Part shown: piece after piece, positions 17,051-25,380 of the stretch
Numbering within the stretch: position 1 is the stretch's first letter
Layout of the letters: each line of letters starts with the position of its first letter
Assembly (NCBI RefSeq): GCF_003987335.1
Contig: NZ_PIPK01000008.1
Span: forward strand, 1 to 64,000
Direction: 5' to 3'
Source: Aliidiomarina maris
Lineage (GTDB): Bacteria; Pseudomonadota; Gammaproteobacteria; Enterobacterales; Alteromonadaceae
Length of the DNA stretch: 64,000 bases
Notes under the pieces: model-generated
Database searches by the model: none
The model's input: only the letters and a program-made list of their open reading frames with translations
What the model was told of the DNA's origin: nothing
Translations under genes and position numbers: made by a program

Positions 17051-18538
17051 TTATAGTTGACATACGCGATCACGGCCAGCGTCTTTGGCTTGATATAAGG
17101 CGCGATCTGCGCGCTCGAATACTCGGCTCGGGGAATCTTTGGTATTAAAGCTAGATACCCCAGCGGAAATTGTGATCGATATGTTGGCTTGTTTAAACTT
17201 AAACGGAATGCTTTTTACCCGATGCCGGGCTTTTTCTAGTAATTCCAAGGCAACGTCTAAGGTTGTCTGGGGAAAGATTATCACAAACTCTTCGCCACCG
17301 TAACGACAAACAAAGTCTGTTTCGCGTAACGATTTCTTGAGCATGTTGGCAATCACTTGCAACGTCTTGTCACCCGCCGTGTGCCCGTAGGTGTCATTGA
17401 TCACTTTAAAGTTATCAATATCAGCGACTGCAATACATAGCGGCGCCGCGTAGCTTTGCCAGCGCTGATACTCTAACTGTAAACGCTCTTCGAACGCAGC
17501 GCGGTTAGGCAGCCGCGTTAAACTATCTTGTAAGTTTTTAAACTTTTGCTCACTCAGTTTACGTTTGTACATCAGCGCTTCGCTTTCGACGTCTTCCAGA
17601 CGTGACTGCATGCTTAACAGCTGCGCATGTAAGCGCTGGCGCTCGGCCTGTTCAAGCTTGAATTTGTGCGTTAGCGTAGTACCAATACTGGTAACATGGG
17701 CATGCACTTGCTGTTTTAAATCCTGCAAATTGGTTGCCGATTGCACCGCACCCGAGAGGGCGTGCAATTGCGACTCAAGCTTCTTACTCAGCTCACTTTG
17801 TGCGTCTGCACCTTGTTCGTGATAATGCATCGCTTTTGACAGCGCTTTACCAACCGAATCAAGCGCATCACTGAGCGATAACAAGAATTGCTGCGCTGAT
17901 TGACGCTCGTCATTGACGCCCTGCAACACTAAACGTAGCGCTTGCATACAACTTTCGAGCAACTGCACGAGGTCAAGGGGGGTTAGCAAGCGTTGCTTGA
18001 GCGCTTGTAAGCTGGTGCTGGGGTGACCGCGAAAATCCACGGTGGCTAAAATATTACTCACTTCGTACTGCAATTGATTAATGTGTGCCGCATCGGCATG
18101 ACTTTGCGCAACTGGCTCGGTGACGCGTCGTTGCAACAGGCTGATAATCTCGCTCAACAGCGGGAGTAATTCAGTGTAAGAAAGCAGGGGAGCGTCAATG
18201 CGGTGTTTCAATGCTCGAACTTGCTCTTTTTCCGCGCTGCTTAACTGCTCACAGTCGAGTAGCCCTTGGGTAGCTTGGAATGCATGATGATGCGCTTGAC
18301 TGACGGTTTGTTCAATGCGTTGTTTTTCTTTTTGTAAAACCAAACCTACCGAGCTAAATAGCGGCTTAAGCTGCTCAATTTCAACCTGGCCTGATTCGCT
18401 TAAAGCTTTGATTCTGGATATTTTGCTGTCAATTTCATGGCTAAAACCATGAACTGAGCTTCCGAGTCGATTGATAAACTCGAGTAAGGTTTTTATATCG
18501 CTTGAATAATGTTGATCGTTTAACTGATTACTGCTCAC
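17051..18538 (-). CDS. Diguanylate cyclase with long coiled-coil N-terminus
   Basis: A 495-residue soluble protein with a GTG start behind AGGA. The C-terminal ~170 residues form a GGDEF domain with [19 protein letters not shown] at its start, the active-site GGEEF at 414-418 and an inhibitory-site RETD at 405-408. It should therefore make c-di-GMP from two GTP and be product-inhibited. The first ~320 residues have no transmembrane segment and are rich in heptad-like helices, ending in a coiled coil just before the GGDEF domain. The sensory input is not recognisable. It starts upstream of ppnN on the same strand. Confidence 0.92.
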   Translation of the reverse strand: MSSNQLNDQHYSSDIKTLLEFINRLGSSVHGFSHEIDSKISRIKALSESGQVEIEQLKPLFSSVGLVLQKEKQRIEQTVSQAHHHAFQATQGLLDCEQLSSAEKEQVRALKHRIDAPLLSYTELLPLLSEIISLLQRRVTEPVAQSHADAAHINQLQYEVSNILATVDFRGHPSTSLQALKQRLLTPLDLVQLLESCMQALRLVLQGVNDERQSAQQFLLSLSDALDSVGKALSKAMHYHEQGADAQSELSKKLESQLHALSGAVQSATNLQDLKQQVHAHVTSIGTTLTHKFKLEQAERQRLHAQLLSMQSRLEDVESEALMYKRKLSEQKFKNLQDSLTRLPNRAAFEERLQLEYQRWQSYAAPLCIAVADIDNFKVINDTYGHTAGDKTLQVIANMLKKSLRETDFVCRYGGEEFVIIFPQTTLDVALELLEKARHRVKSIPFKFKQANISITISAGVSSFNTKDSPSRVFERADRALYQAKDAGRDRVCQL

Positions 18539-18678
18539 TCAGTGTCCTACAGGGTTTTAATTGCATAGGCTTGCGCTCCGACCCACCTAGTATGACAATT
18601 CCATAATGTAAATACCAGCGTATCCGTCCTCGGATGTGCGTATTGGCGCGGTCGCGCCGCGCGCTTTTGCCCCAAGCG

Positions 18679-19539
18679 TTACTGGCGCACCGTGCGACTA
18701 CTGATGCTATTTTTGTAGTCGTGACGATCATGGGATGCGCGCACAGGGTTAATATCTAGTCCACCACGTCGTGTATAACGTGCCTCAACGGTCAACGAGT
18801 GGCAAGCACAATATCGCATCAGGTCTTGAAAAATACGTTCTACACACTGCTCATGAAACTCGTTGTGACTGCGAAACGATACTAAGTACTGAAGCAGTGT
18901 GTCACGGGCAATTTGCGGCCCTTTATAGGCTATACGCACAGAACCCCAATCTGGTTGATTAGTAATTAAACAATTTGACTTCAATAAATCGCTTGTAAGG
19001 ATTTCTTCAACAATGACGTCAGGATCACTGCGCAGCATTGCGGGTGTGTAATCATATCCGTCAATTTGAATATCTTGGGTATCCAAGGATTCGCCGGCCA
19101 CGGCTTGAATTGGATACTGGGCAGCAAACTGGCCCAATGTCAGCAACTGAACATCAACGCTAGCGCCCGCACACACACTGAGATCGGCGACCATACGTTC
19201 AGTCACAGTTGACCAGTCGTCAATGCGAGTTTGGTTAAAACTATTGAGGTAGAGTTTAAATGATTTTGACTCAATCAAGTTGGGTGAATAAGCCGGCACG
19301 CTAAACACCGCGATAGCAATCTGAGGCAAGCCCTTGCTGTTCAGCCATGACACTTCGTAACCCGTCCACAGGTCAACGCCGATAAAAGGCAATTCAGCGC
19401 CGTTGACGCCGATATCAATTGGCTCGCGATTCAATGCCCGTGGCACCGCTTGCAACAACTTAGGGTTATACTGATCTTGGTAATCGGTGGCTTGACCTAA
19501 GGTCAGGTGCGCTAAAGGGTTCGGGTTTTGGTCTGGCAT
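18679..19539 (-). CDS. queF: NADPH-dependent 7-cyano-7-deazaguanine reductase QueF
   Basis: A 286-residue bimodular (E. coli-type) tunnelling-fold nitrile reductase. It reduces preQ0 to preQ1 in queuosine biosynthesis. The catalytic cysteine is C190 and the aspartate D197, in [13 protein letters not shown], at the same numbers as in the E. coli enzyme. The NADPH motif [16 protein letters not shown] is at about 90-105. ATG is preceded by GGAGGT. Divergent from syd, the same neighbour as in E. coli. A 140-base stretch without genes separates its end from the cyclase gene. Confidence 0.97.
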   Translation of the reverse strand: MPDQNPNPLAHLTLGQATDYQDQYNPKLLQAVPRALNREPIDIGVNGAELPFIGVDLWTGYEVSWLNSKGLPQIAIAVFSVPAYSPNLIESKSFKLYLNSFNQTRIDDWSTVTERMVADLSVCAGASVDVQLLTLGQFAAQYPIQAVAGESLDTQDIQIDGYDYTPAMLRSDPDVIVEEILTSDLLKSNCLITNQPDWGSVRIAYKGPQIARDTLLQYLVSFRSHNEFHEQCVERIFQDLMRYCACHSLTVEARYTRRGGLDINPVRASHDRHDYKNSISSRTVRQ

Positions 19540-19596
19540 CTGGTACCTCCGACGATTAGAATGGCGCTATTGTAAACCTTACTGGATGTAACTGCC

Positions 19597-20169
19597 ATGT
19601 CGAACACGACCTCAAGCTCTGAACTTATTCAAGCCCTGAGTGATTTACACCAACGCTATCAAGCAGCGTATGCGGACGTTGATCGCCAGCCAACCACTGA
19701 ATATATCGATGAGTGGCAAGCCCCCTGTTACGCCTCAGAGGTGCGCTACGGCGAGGTGGCTTGGCGCCCAGTGTTACAGCAGCCGAAAGCGGACTTTAGC
19801 GGGGTTGAACATGGCTTAGAGATGCCACTAAACGCGCAGGTTAAGGCTTTCTACGGTCAGTTTTTTGCGGCCGACCTGTATGTCACTGTCGACACCCACC
19901 CAGTGGTGTTGTCACAGGTCATGTGCAGTGAAGACCTTGATCGTTTACAACGCAACCTTATTGCCCACGTGTTAATGAAGCGGCGTTTAGGGCAGCCGGA
20001 AACCTTGTTTATCGGTACTGGCGAAGAAAGCGAAGACTTAATTATTTCAGTCGATAACGCCACTGGGGTGGTGGGGCTTGAGTACGCAGGTAAGCCTCAG
20101 CATGCAGAATTAGCACCCAACCTGACGGCTTTTTTGCACCAGTGTCAAGCTCGGGTGGTAGCAGATTAG
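19597..20169 (+). CDS. syd: SecY-interacting protein Syd
   Basis: A 190-residue acidic, soluble protein. It starts with SSELIQALSDLHQRY and has the family's EVRYGEVAWRPVLQ and VEHGLEMPLNAQVKAFYGQFFAADL segments. Syd binds the cytosolic loops of SecY and is thought to check SecYEG complex quality. Length matches E. coli Syd (181). Divergent from queF with only 57 bases between the two starts, so their promoters overlap or are shared. Confidence 0.93.
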   Translation: MSNTTSSSELIQALSDLHQRYQAAYADVDRQPTTEYIDEWQAPCYASEVRYGEVAWRPVLQQPKADFSGVEHGLEMPLNAQVKAFYGQFFAADLYVTVDTHPVVLSQVMCSEDLDRLQRNLIAHVLMKRRLGQPETLFIGTGEESEDLIISVDNATGVVGLEYAGKPQHAELAPNLTAFLHQCQARVVAD

Positions 20170-20285
20170 TTGCGGTGGTTTTCACTACTTTATCGTCAAA
20201 ATTGCTAACAGGTGCTGAGTTTAATTTAGTTAACTTGTTGTTTTTAATTGAATATCTAAGTTGATCTTATTCTTGCTTGACTGAA

Positions 20286-20306
20286 ATCACCAGAATAACT
20301 GGTGAT
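20286..20306. repeat. Perfect inverted repeat upstream of the damaged DUF3192 copy
   Basis: ATCACCAG and CTGGTGAT are separated by AATAA. It has no T-run, so it is not an intrinsic terminator. It could be an operator or an mRNA leader stem. It lies 27 bases before the ATG at 20333. Confidence 0.35.
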
Positions 20307-20332
20307 CAATGTAACTAGATGGGACAACAACA

Positions 20333-20639
20333 ATGAATATATCTCGAGTTATCGCCTTAGGAGCACCAGAATCGTCAGCACATTGCGACCTTGAGCGAAG
20401 GCCGCGCACTGGATGACGTTGTTACGTTGATGGGCGCGCCCGATTTTGACGAAAATTTGCGCTTGGACAATGGACAGTATAGGGTCTTGTATTATCGTAC
20501 TCAGCGCGTCACGGCGGATGGTAAAACCACCAAAGATGAATGTACCCCGTTAGTGTTTGAACAAGACACTTTAATTGGCTGGGGCCACAATCAACTCAAC
20601 GTATTGTTGCAATCGCCGGCACGCAACGGTTCATCATAA
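20333..20639 (+). pseudogene. DUF3192 family gene with a 5' deletion/frameshift
   Basis: The frame ending at 20639 gives a clear DUF3192 core: LDDVVTLMGAPDFDE, VLYYRTQRVTADGKTTKDECTPLVF, LIGWG. Reading it backward past the TTG at 20391, the family-like NRQHIATLSEGR continues up to about 20364, then meets a TAG at 20358. The properly placed ATG with an upstream GGGA (20333, MNISRVIALGA) is in a different frame and would be the start of the signal peptide/lipobox. That frame stops after 27 codons. The simplest reading is a small deletion near 20355-20364 that removed most of the signal sequence and shifted the frame. A short protein from TTG 20391 (82 residues) remains possible, but it would lack any export signal. 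A sequencing error cannot be excluded. Confidence 0.6.
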
Positions 20640-20674
20640 ATACTATACATTGCTGATAACAATAAGAGGCTGCC

Positions 20675-21355
20675 ATGCAAGGCGAACAAACAGAAACATC
20701 CCCCGCGTTACCGAAACAGTCAAAACTGGCGTATTTAGCCGCGGAAGATATTCGGGTGGCAGCCTCGTTGTTATTTAAAGCTTACCAAGACGACCCAATG
20801 TTCCGGCAAATTTTTAAAGCTGAAAAAGACGGCTATGAGCAGCGCTTGCGTGCGGCGATCCGGGAAGAATTAAATACGTTTTGGCAACACCAGCAAGCCA
20901 TGGTGGGTTTATACAGTGCTGATACACTGGAGGGTGTGGTGTGCATGAGCCATGTTCAAGCCCAACAAGGCCCTAGTCGTCTGTGGCATTGGCGCTTGCG
21001 TATGCTGCTCACCGCAGGTTTTGTGAGCACGCGACAAATGCTGCGCAAAGAGCAAAAAATTGCTGACGCGGTCGGTTTTGACGACTATCTGATGTTAGAT
21101 TTCATTGCGGTGCATCCAAGATATCAACACAAGGGGTTGGGGCACTTACTGGTGCAGGCGGCGCAAAGCTTACTTACGGCGCATCCCAGTGCGCAAGCCG
21201 TCGTCGCATTAGCGACGCGTCCTCCATATCAAACTTTTCTTGCGCATCAGCATTTTGAGCACATCGCGACGATTGAAGTCGACGGCGTTGGTGGGCAGTT
21301 GATGGCGTTGTCACGTCAGGCTATGCTAGCGCATACCAAGCCTGAGAAGGACTAA
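20675..21355 (+). CDS. GNAT-family N-acetyltransferase
   Basis: A 226-residue protein. The acetyl-CoA motif A is visible as LDFIAVHPRYQHKGLGHLLVQAAQSLL in two strands of the central beta-sheet (Q-x-K-G-L-G loop), followed by a TRPPYQTFLAHQHFEHIAT C-terminal part typical of GNAT motif B. Residues 30-70 may recognise the acceptor, which is unknown. ATG follows GAGGCTGCC. It is separated by 2 bases from the DUF962 gene, so the two form an operon. Confidence 0.88.
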   Translation: MQGEQTETSPALPKQSKLAYLAAEDIRVAASLLFKAYQDDPMFRQIFKAEKDGYEQRLRAAIREELNTFWQHQQAMVGLYSADTLEGVVCMSHVQAQQGPSRLWHWRLRMLLTAGFVSTRQMLRKEQKIADAVGFDDYLMLDFIAVHPRYQHKGLGHLLVQAAQSLLTAHPSAQAVVALATRPPYQTFLAHQHFEHIATIEVDGVGGQLMALSRQAMLAHTKPEKD

Positions 21356-21357
21356 CC

Positions 21358-21714
21358 ATGGCATTTTCGTCGTTCAAACAATTTTACCCGTACTACTTGG
21401 CTGAGCACAGCAATCCAACGTGTCGGGCGCTGCACTATATTGGTAGTACCTTGGTACTGGCTGTGATTGCGCTGGCGATCATCCAGCGTCAGCCTGCGTG
21501 GTTGTTATTGGCACCAGTGGCGGGTTACGGTTTTGCGTGGCTAGGTCACTTTATCTTTGAGCACAATAAGCCAGCCACCTTTAAACACCCGCTGTATAGC
21601 CTGTGGGGCGACTGGGTGATGTATAAGGATTTTTGGGCTGGCTTGCTAGGGCTTCCACAAAGTGCAGCGGCACAGGCTGCAAAGCGCCAACGCACTGAGG
21701 GCAATCGCGCATAA
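21358..21714 (+). CDS. DUF962 (Mpo1-like) family membrane protein
   Basis: A 118-residue protein with two hydrophobic helical hairpins. Signature residues: FYPYYLAEHSNPTCRALHYIG at the N-terminus (H in AEHSN and H in LHYIG) and GHFIFEHNKPATFKHPLYSLWGD. The family contains yeast Mpo1, an iron-dependent fatty-acid alpha-dioxygenase whose histidines are of this kind. Enzymatic activity of the bacterial members is inference. Coupled to the GNAT gene by 2 bases. Confidence 0.88.
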   Translation: MAFSSFKQFYPYYLAEHSNPTCRALHYIGSTLVLAVIALAIIQRQPAWLLLAPVAGYGFAWLGHFIFEHNKPATFKHPLYSLWGDWVMYKDFWAGLLGLPQSAAAQAAKRQRTEGNRA

Positions 21715-21857
21715 TGCGTGAGGCATTCGTCTGACAGGGCAAGAGCGCACTACACTGCAATCAGCGCTGGCGCATAGCTAACTTGACTGGGAGGTCAGAA
21801 GCGAGAAGTTAACTTCGCTGGCTATGCGTGCAGTGTGTCTGCGTATCACATCTAAAT

Positions 21858-22181
21858 TTAAGCAACGTCTGGTTCAAGTGTGCGGTACACAGGCATATCT
21901 ACCCGTTGCAGCCGCGTATTGGCATAAATCAATGTGCCTTCATAGCGGTGCTCCCGGTCACTACTAAACCCGAAAGTAAATTCCGTTTGCCACACTGGGC
22001 CGCGTCGCGAAAGACGAAACTTTCCGTGCTGACGTGCAATATCTAAATACTGTAATTTATGCTGCTTACAGTAGTGTTGCGCGTGGGCTTGGGCGCGTTC
22101 TCCTAAGCGACGAAATTGCCAAAATAAGCCAGCGATAGTGGCAATTGCCGCCAGACCCAGCACACTATGAAGATCGAACAT
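21858..22181 (-). CDS. DUF3301 family protein
   Basis: A 107-residue protein with one N-terminal transmembrane helix (LHSVLGLAAIATIAGLFWQFR) followed by a small soluble domain containing HYCKQHKLQYLDIARQHGKFRL, the DUF3301 pattern. Function is unknown. Its start overlaps the end of the DUF3549 gene by 17 bases, a pairing common in marine gammaproteobacteria. GAGG lies before the ATG. Confidence 0.87.
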   Translation of the reverse strand: MFDLHSVLGLAAIATIAGLFWQFRRLGERAQAHAQHYCKQHKLQYLDIARQHGKFRLSRRGPVWQTEFTFGFSSDREHRYEGTLIYANTRLQRVDMPVYRTLEPDVA

Positions 22182-23298
22182 GTTGACCTCGCAGGCGCTG
22201 TTGCATGAATTGCAGGGCGGTTTGAACCTGTGTTGGCAAATGCTGGGGTTGGCTGAGCAGCTGTAGCAAATAAATTCTCAACACCGGCAGCGCCACTAAA
22301 TCAGCGAAAATATGCGCAAATAAATCGGTGTGATGACTCACAGCGTGGAGGTATTCATTACGTAAGGTGTCGTCGGTGAGTAGCGGCCAGGCCCGGGCTG
22401 CAATGACTACCAGCAGGTCGATGTGCGTTTGCGCAGTGGCGGAACTAGGGTCGCTGGCAAGGGCACGACATAGCTGGGTAAGTGCCTGGCGCAGGGGTTG
22501 CCATGCTTTGGACTCAGGCTCACTATTCAAACTGCCAGCTAAAGCGCGGATCAGCAAGATAATGTTAGCTAAATCAGGTTGCGGCTGCCGGCAGGCGGCA
22601 ACACATTGAGCGCAGAGGTTAGCGCGTAGACTGGTCGGTAACTCACCATGCTCTAATGCCGCAGCCATTGCGGGTTTAAACGCTTGCGGCCAAGCTTGCC
22701 AATGTTGCGCGATAGAATCAGCAACTTTGGGTTGTTGCGCCAAGCGCTGAGCTACGTCATGTAACCCTTGAACGCCAAGCTGTTGCCACTGTTCAGGTGA
22801 TTGCTGGGCCAATAGAAAAGACTGCACGTCATCAAAGTAGATACTAGGCGCCTGCTCTAGGCGCTGACTCACTTGGGCATGAAAGGCTGCGCGCTTATCA
22901 TCGTTGGGGGTAAACAAATATGGATTTTGTTTTAATAATGCCTCTTGTTCTGGCGTTGTTTGCGCGGTTAAATCACGGCCAAGCGCTTCGACAATAATTT
23001 GCAGAAAGTGCTGGCGTGCGGCGTGGCTAAGTAAACCGCGCTCATCCACTGGAAATTTGGCAAACCAAATATAGGGGTTGCTGGCTTGGGTATCTTGGCG
23101 GCGCCAAAAAACAATACCTAGCCATGCGTGCTGCTGTAACGGAGTTGGGTAGGGCATTTGTCCCGCTTCGATGGCTGCAAAGGTCTGTTTTGGGATCACG
23201 CGGACAAGACGGCCGAGGTCAAAAATGTGATAATGGGTGTCGGCGGCTTGCAGAAAGTCAGATAAGGTATCGACGTGAAAGTTATCTTGTTGTGGCAT
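22165..23298 (-). CDS. DUF3549 family protein
   Basis: A 377-residue cytoplasmic protein. The N-terminal TLSDFLQAADTHYHIFDLGRLVRVIP and FAAIEAGQMPYPTPLQQHAWLGIVFW are DUF3549 signatures. The remainder is helical and rich in leucine and glutamine, with no catalytic motif seen. It is divergent from yqcC-truC and overlaps the DUF3301 gene. Function unknown. Confidence 0.87.
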   Translation of the reverse strand: MPQQDNFHVDTLSDFLQAADTHYHIFDLGRLVRVIPKQTFAAIEAGQMPYPTPLQQHAWLGIVFWRRQDTQASNPYIWFAKFPVDERGLLSHAARQHFLQIIVEALGRDLTAQTTPEQEALLKQNPYLFTPNDDKRAAFHAQVSQRLEQAPSIYFDDVQSFLLAQQSPEQWQQLGVQGLHDVAQRLAQQPKVADSIAQHWQAWPQAFKPAMAAALEHGELPTSLRANLCAQCVAACRQPQPDLANIILLIRALAGSLNSEPESKAWQPLRQALTQLCRALASDPSSATAQTHIDLLVVIAARAWPLLTDDTLRNEYLHAVSHHTDLFAHIFADLVALPVLRIYLLQLLSQPQHLPTQVQTALQFMQQRLRGQHVRSS

Positions 23299-23366
23299 AA
23301 CGCGTACTCATAGTGCGAACAAATGTATAGAGCCAAATCATTGAGCTAACCAATTGAGACATTGTA

Positions 23367-23705
23367 TTGAAATATCAACAGATTCAACAGCTTTTAGAGC
23401 AGCTTAGCGATGAGCTTAAAAGCCTCCAACTATGGCAGTCAAAGCCCCCAGCAGCGGCGGCACTGCGCAGCGTAGAGCCATTTGCGGTGGATACGTTAGC
23501 GTTTCATCAGTGGCTGCAATTTGTGATGATACCACGAATGCAGGTGCTTATCGCCCAGCGTCACCCGCTTCCGGATAAAATGGCGGTCAGCCCGATGGCG
23601 GTTCAAGTGTATCGTGGCGAGTTAAAAATTCATCGCAATTTGATTGCATGCTTGCGAGAGATTGATACCTTAGTCACTGGTGTTGATCCCCTACAGGCAA
23701 GTTAG
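23367..23705 (+). CDS. yqcC: YqcC family protein
   Basis: A 112-residue protein. The start is TTG at 23367, because no ATG is available upstream in frame; it has no strong ribosome-binding site. The YqcC core is seen in LQLWQSKPP, VEPFAVDTLAFHQWLQFVMIPRMQ and PLPDKMAVSPMAVQVY. It has no known catalytic activity. It precedes truC by 7 bases, the same gene pair as in E. coli. Confidence 0.87.
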   Translation: MKYQQIQQLLEQLSDELKSLQLWQSKPPAAAALRSVEPFAVDTLAFHQWLQFVMIPRMQVLIAQRHPLPDKMAVSPMAVQVYRGELKIHRNLIACLREIDTLVTGVDPLQAS

Positions 23706-23712
23706 GAGACGC

Positions 23713-24447
23713 ATGCATACGGACCCAGCGGCAGTGACCAAGAAGCAGTTAGACATTATTTATCAAGATGAGTATTTGGTGGCGATAGACAAGCCCGCCG
23801 GCTTACTTGTGCATCGCTCATGGCTTGCCGCAGAGGCACGGGAATTTGCAATGCAAATGCTGCGTGACCAAATTGGCCAACATGTGTACCCAGTGCATCG
23901 GTTAGATCGCCCAACCTCAGGTATTTTGTTATTTGCCCTTGATCCTGACACAGCACGGGCAATGAGCGAGCGCTTTGCGTCCCGCGAAGTACGCAAAATG
24001 TACCATGCGGTGGTGCGAGGATACGTCACTGAGCACGGTCAGATTGATTACCCATTGAAAGAAGAGCTGGATAAAGTCGCCGATAAGCAGGCGCAGCGAG
24101 ATAAGCCTGCGCAAAGTGCGGTGACGGATTTCATGTGCTTGCGCCAGGTTGAATTGCCTTATCAAGTTAGTACGCGCCATGCGACCTCGCGTTATTCATT
24201 GGTGCAGTTATCGCCGAAAACTGGGCGTAAGCATCAGTTGCGCCGTCATTTGGCGCATATTCGCCATCCGATTATTGGCGATACCAGCCACGGTGATGGC
24301 CGCCACAACGCGTTTTTCCGCAGTCACTTTGATAGCCATCGTTTGTTACTCTGTGCAACTGGCCTGGAATTTAATCACCCAGTGACGGGAAAAGAAGTGA
24401 ATTTGCGCTTACCAGTACCGGAGTTATTTTTACGCGCCTTCAAATAG
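23713..24447 (+). CDS. truC: tRNA pseudouridine(65) synthase TruC
   Basis: A 244-residue RluA-family pseudouridine synthase that modifies U65 of tRNA. ATG at 23713 has TAGGAGA upstream; an earlier in-frame start lies inside yqcC. The catalytic motif HRLDRPTSGILLFAL contains the essential aspartate. Further marks are DKPAGLLVHRS near the N-terminus and SPKTGRKHQLRRHLAHIRHPIIGD. Co-transcribed with yqcC. Confidence 0.95.
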   Translation: MHTDPAAVTKKQLDIIYQDEYLVAIDKPAGLLVHRSWLAAEAREFAMQMLRDQIGQHVYPVHRLDRPTSGILLFALDPDTARAMSERFASREVRKMYHAVVRGYVTEHGQIDYPLKEELDKVADKQAQRDKPAQSAVTDFMCLRQVELPYQVSTRHATSRYSLVQLSPKTGRKHQLRRHLAHIRHPIIGDTSHGDGRHNAFFRSHFDSHRLLLCATGLEFNHPVTGKEVNLRLPVPELFLRAFK

Positions 24448-24450
24448 TAA

Positions 24451-24475
24451 CAAGCCGACCTGAAGGTCGGCTTGT
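24451..24475. terminator. Strong hairpin after truC, between convergent genes
   Basis: A ten-pair perfect stem CAAGCCGACC/GGTCGGCTTG with a TGAA loop lies 4 bases past the truC stop and 29 bases from the dapD end. The T-run is missing on both sides, so it is either a weak intrinsic terminator or an mRNA-stabilising stem. Confidence 0.5.
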
Positions 24476-24503
24476 GAATCACATGGAAATCATTGCTGTA
24501 GAG

Positions 24504-25328
24504 TTATTCAGCTGCGCGCAATAATTCGTTGATACCGACTTTAGCGCGGGTTTTCGCATCGACTTTTTTAACGATAATGGCGGCGTACAAGCTATGGCTG
24601 CCATCTTTGGCTGGTAACGAGCCAGGCACTACCACAGAGCCGGCTGGCACCCGACCATAATGAACTTCACCGGTTTCACGGTCGAAAATGCGTGTGCTTT
24701 GGCCAATATAAACACCCATCGAAATCACCGCACCTTCTTCCACAATGACGCCCTCGACAATTTCAGAGCGCGCGCCAATGAAGCAGTTGTCTTCGATAAT
24801 AGTAGGGTTGGCTTGCAGCGGCTCAAGTACACCACCAATACCAACGCCGCCCGATAAATGAACATTTTTTCCAATTTGAGCACAAGAACCCACGGTCGCC
24901 CAAGTATCGATCATGCTACCTTCATCCACATAAGCGCCTAAATTCACATAGCTTGGCATCGCGACCACATTTTTACCCAGAAATGAGCCTTTACGCACCA
25001 TCGCAGGTGGCACAATGCGTACGCCGTCACGTTTAAAATCCGCTTCAGAATAATTGGCGTATTTGCTAGGAACTTTGTCGAAAAAGCGCGTTTCGGCGCC
25101 GTCCATGACTTCATTGTCATTGAGTCGAAATGACAGTAGAACCGCTTTTTTTACCCATTCATGAACTACCCAAGCACCATCAATTTTCTCGGCGACGCGT
25201 AAGCTTCCAGCGTCGAGCCCTGCGAGGACATCACGCACGGCTTCACGCACGTCATTCGGTGCTTGGTTTGGAGAAAATTCAGCACGCTTTTCAAATGCGG
25301 CCTCAATGGTCTGTTGCAATGTTTGCAT
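24504..25328 (-). CDS. dapD: 2,3,4,5-tetrahydropyridine-2,6-dicarboxylate N-succinyltransferase
   Basis: A 274-residue enzyme of the succinylase branch of lysine/diaminopimelate synthesis. It transfers succinyl from succinyl-CoA to tetrahydrodipicolinate. The C-terminal half shows the hexapeptide repeats of a left-handed beta-helix ([56 protein letters not shown]). Length equals E. coli DapD (274). It lies 52 bases downstream of glnD, on the same strand; in E. coli the order map/glnD/dapD is the same. Confidence 0.97.
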   Translation of the reverse strand: MQTLQQTIEAAFEKRAEFSPNQAPNDVREAVRDVLAGLDAGSLRVAEKIDGAWVVHEWVKKAVLLSFRLNDNEVMDGAETRFFDKVPSKYANYSEADFKRDGVRIVPPAMVRKGSFLGKNVVAMPSYVNLGAYVDEGSMIDTWATVGSCAQIGKNVHLSGGVGIGGVLEPLQANPTIIEDNCFIGARSEIVEGVIVEEGAVISMGVYIGQSTRIFDRETGEVHYGRVPAGSVVVPGSLPAKDGSHSLYAAIIVKKVDAKTRAKVGINELLRAAE

Positions 25329-25380
25329 TGGTTACTTCCTCTTTACTATCAATGTTTTTCAAACTGAGTTGGGAATCACA

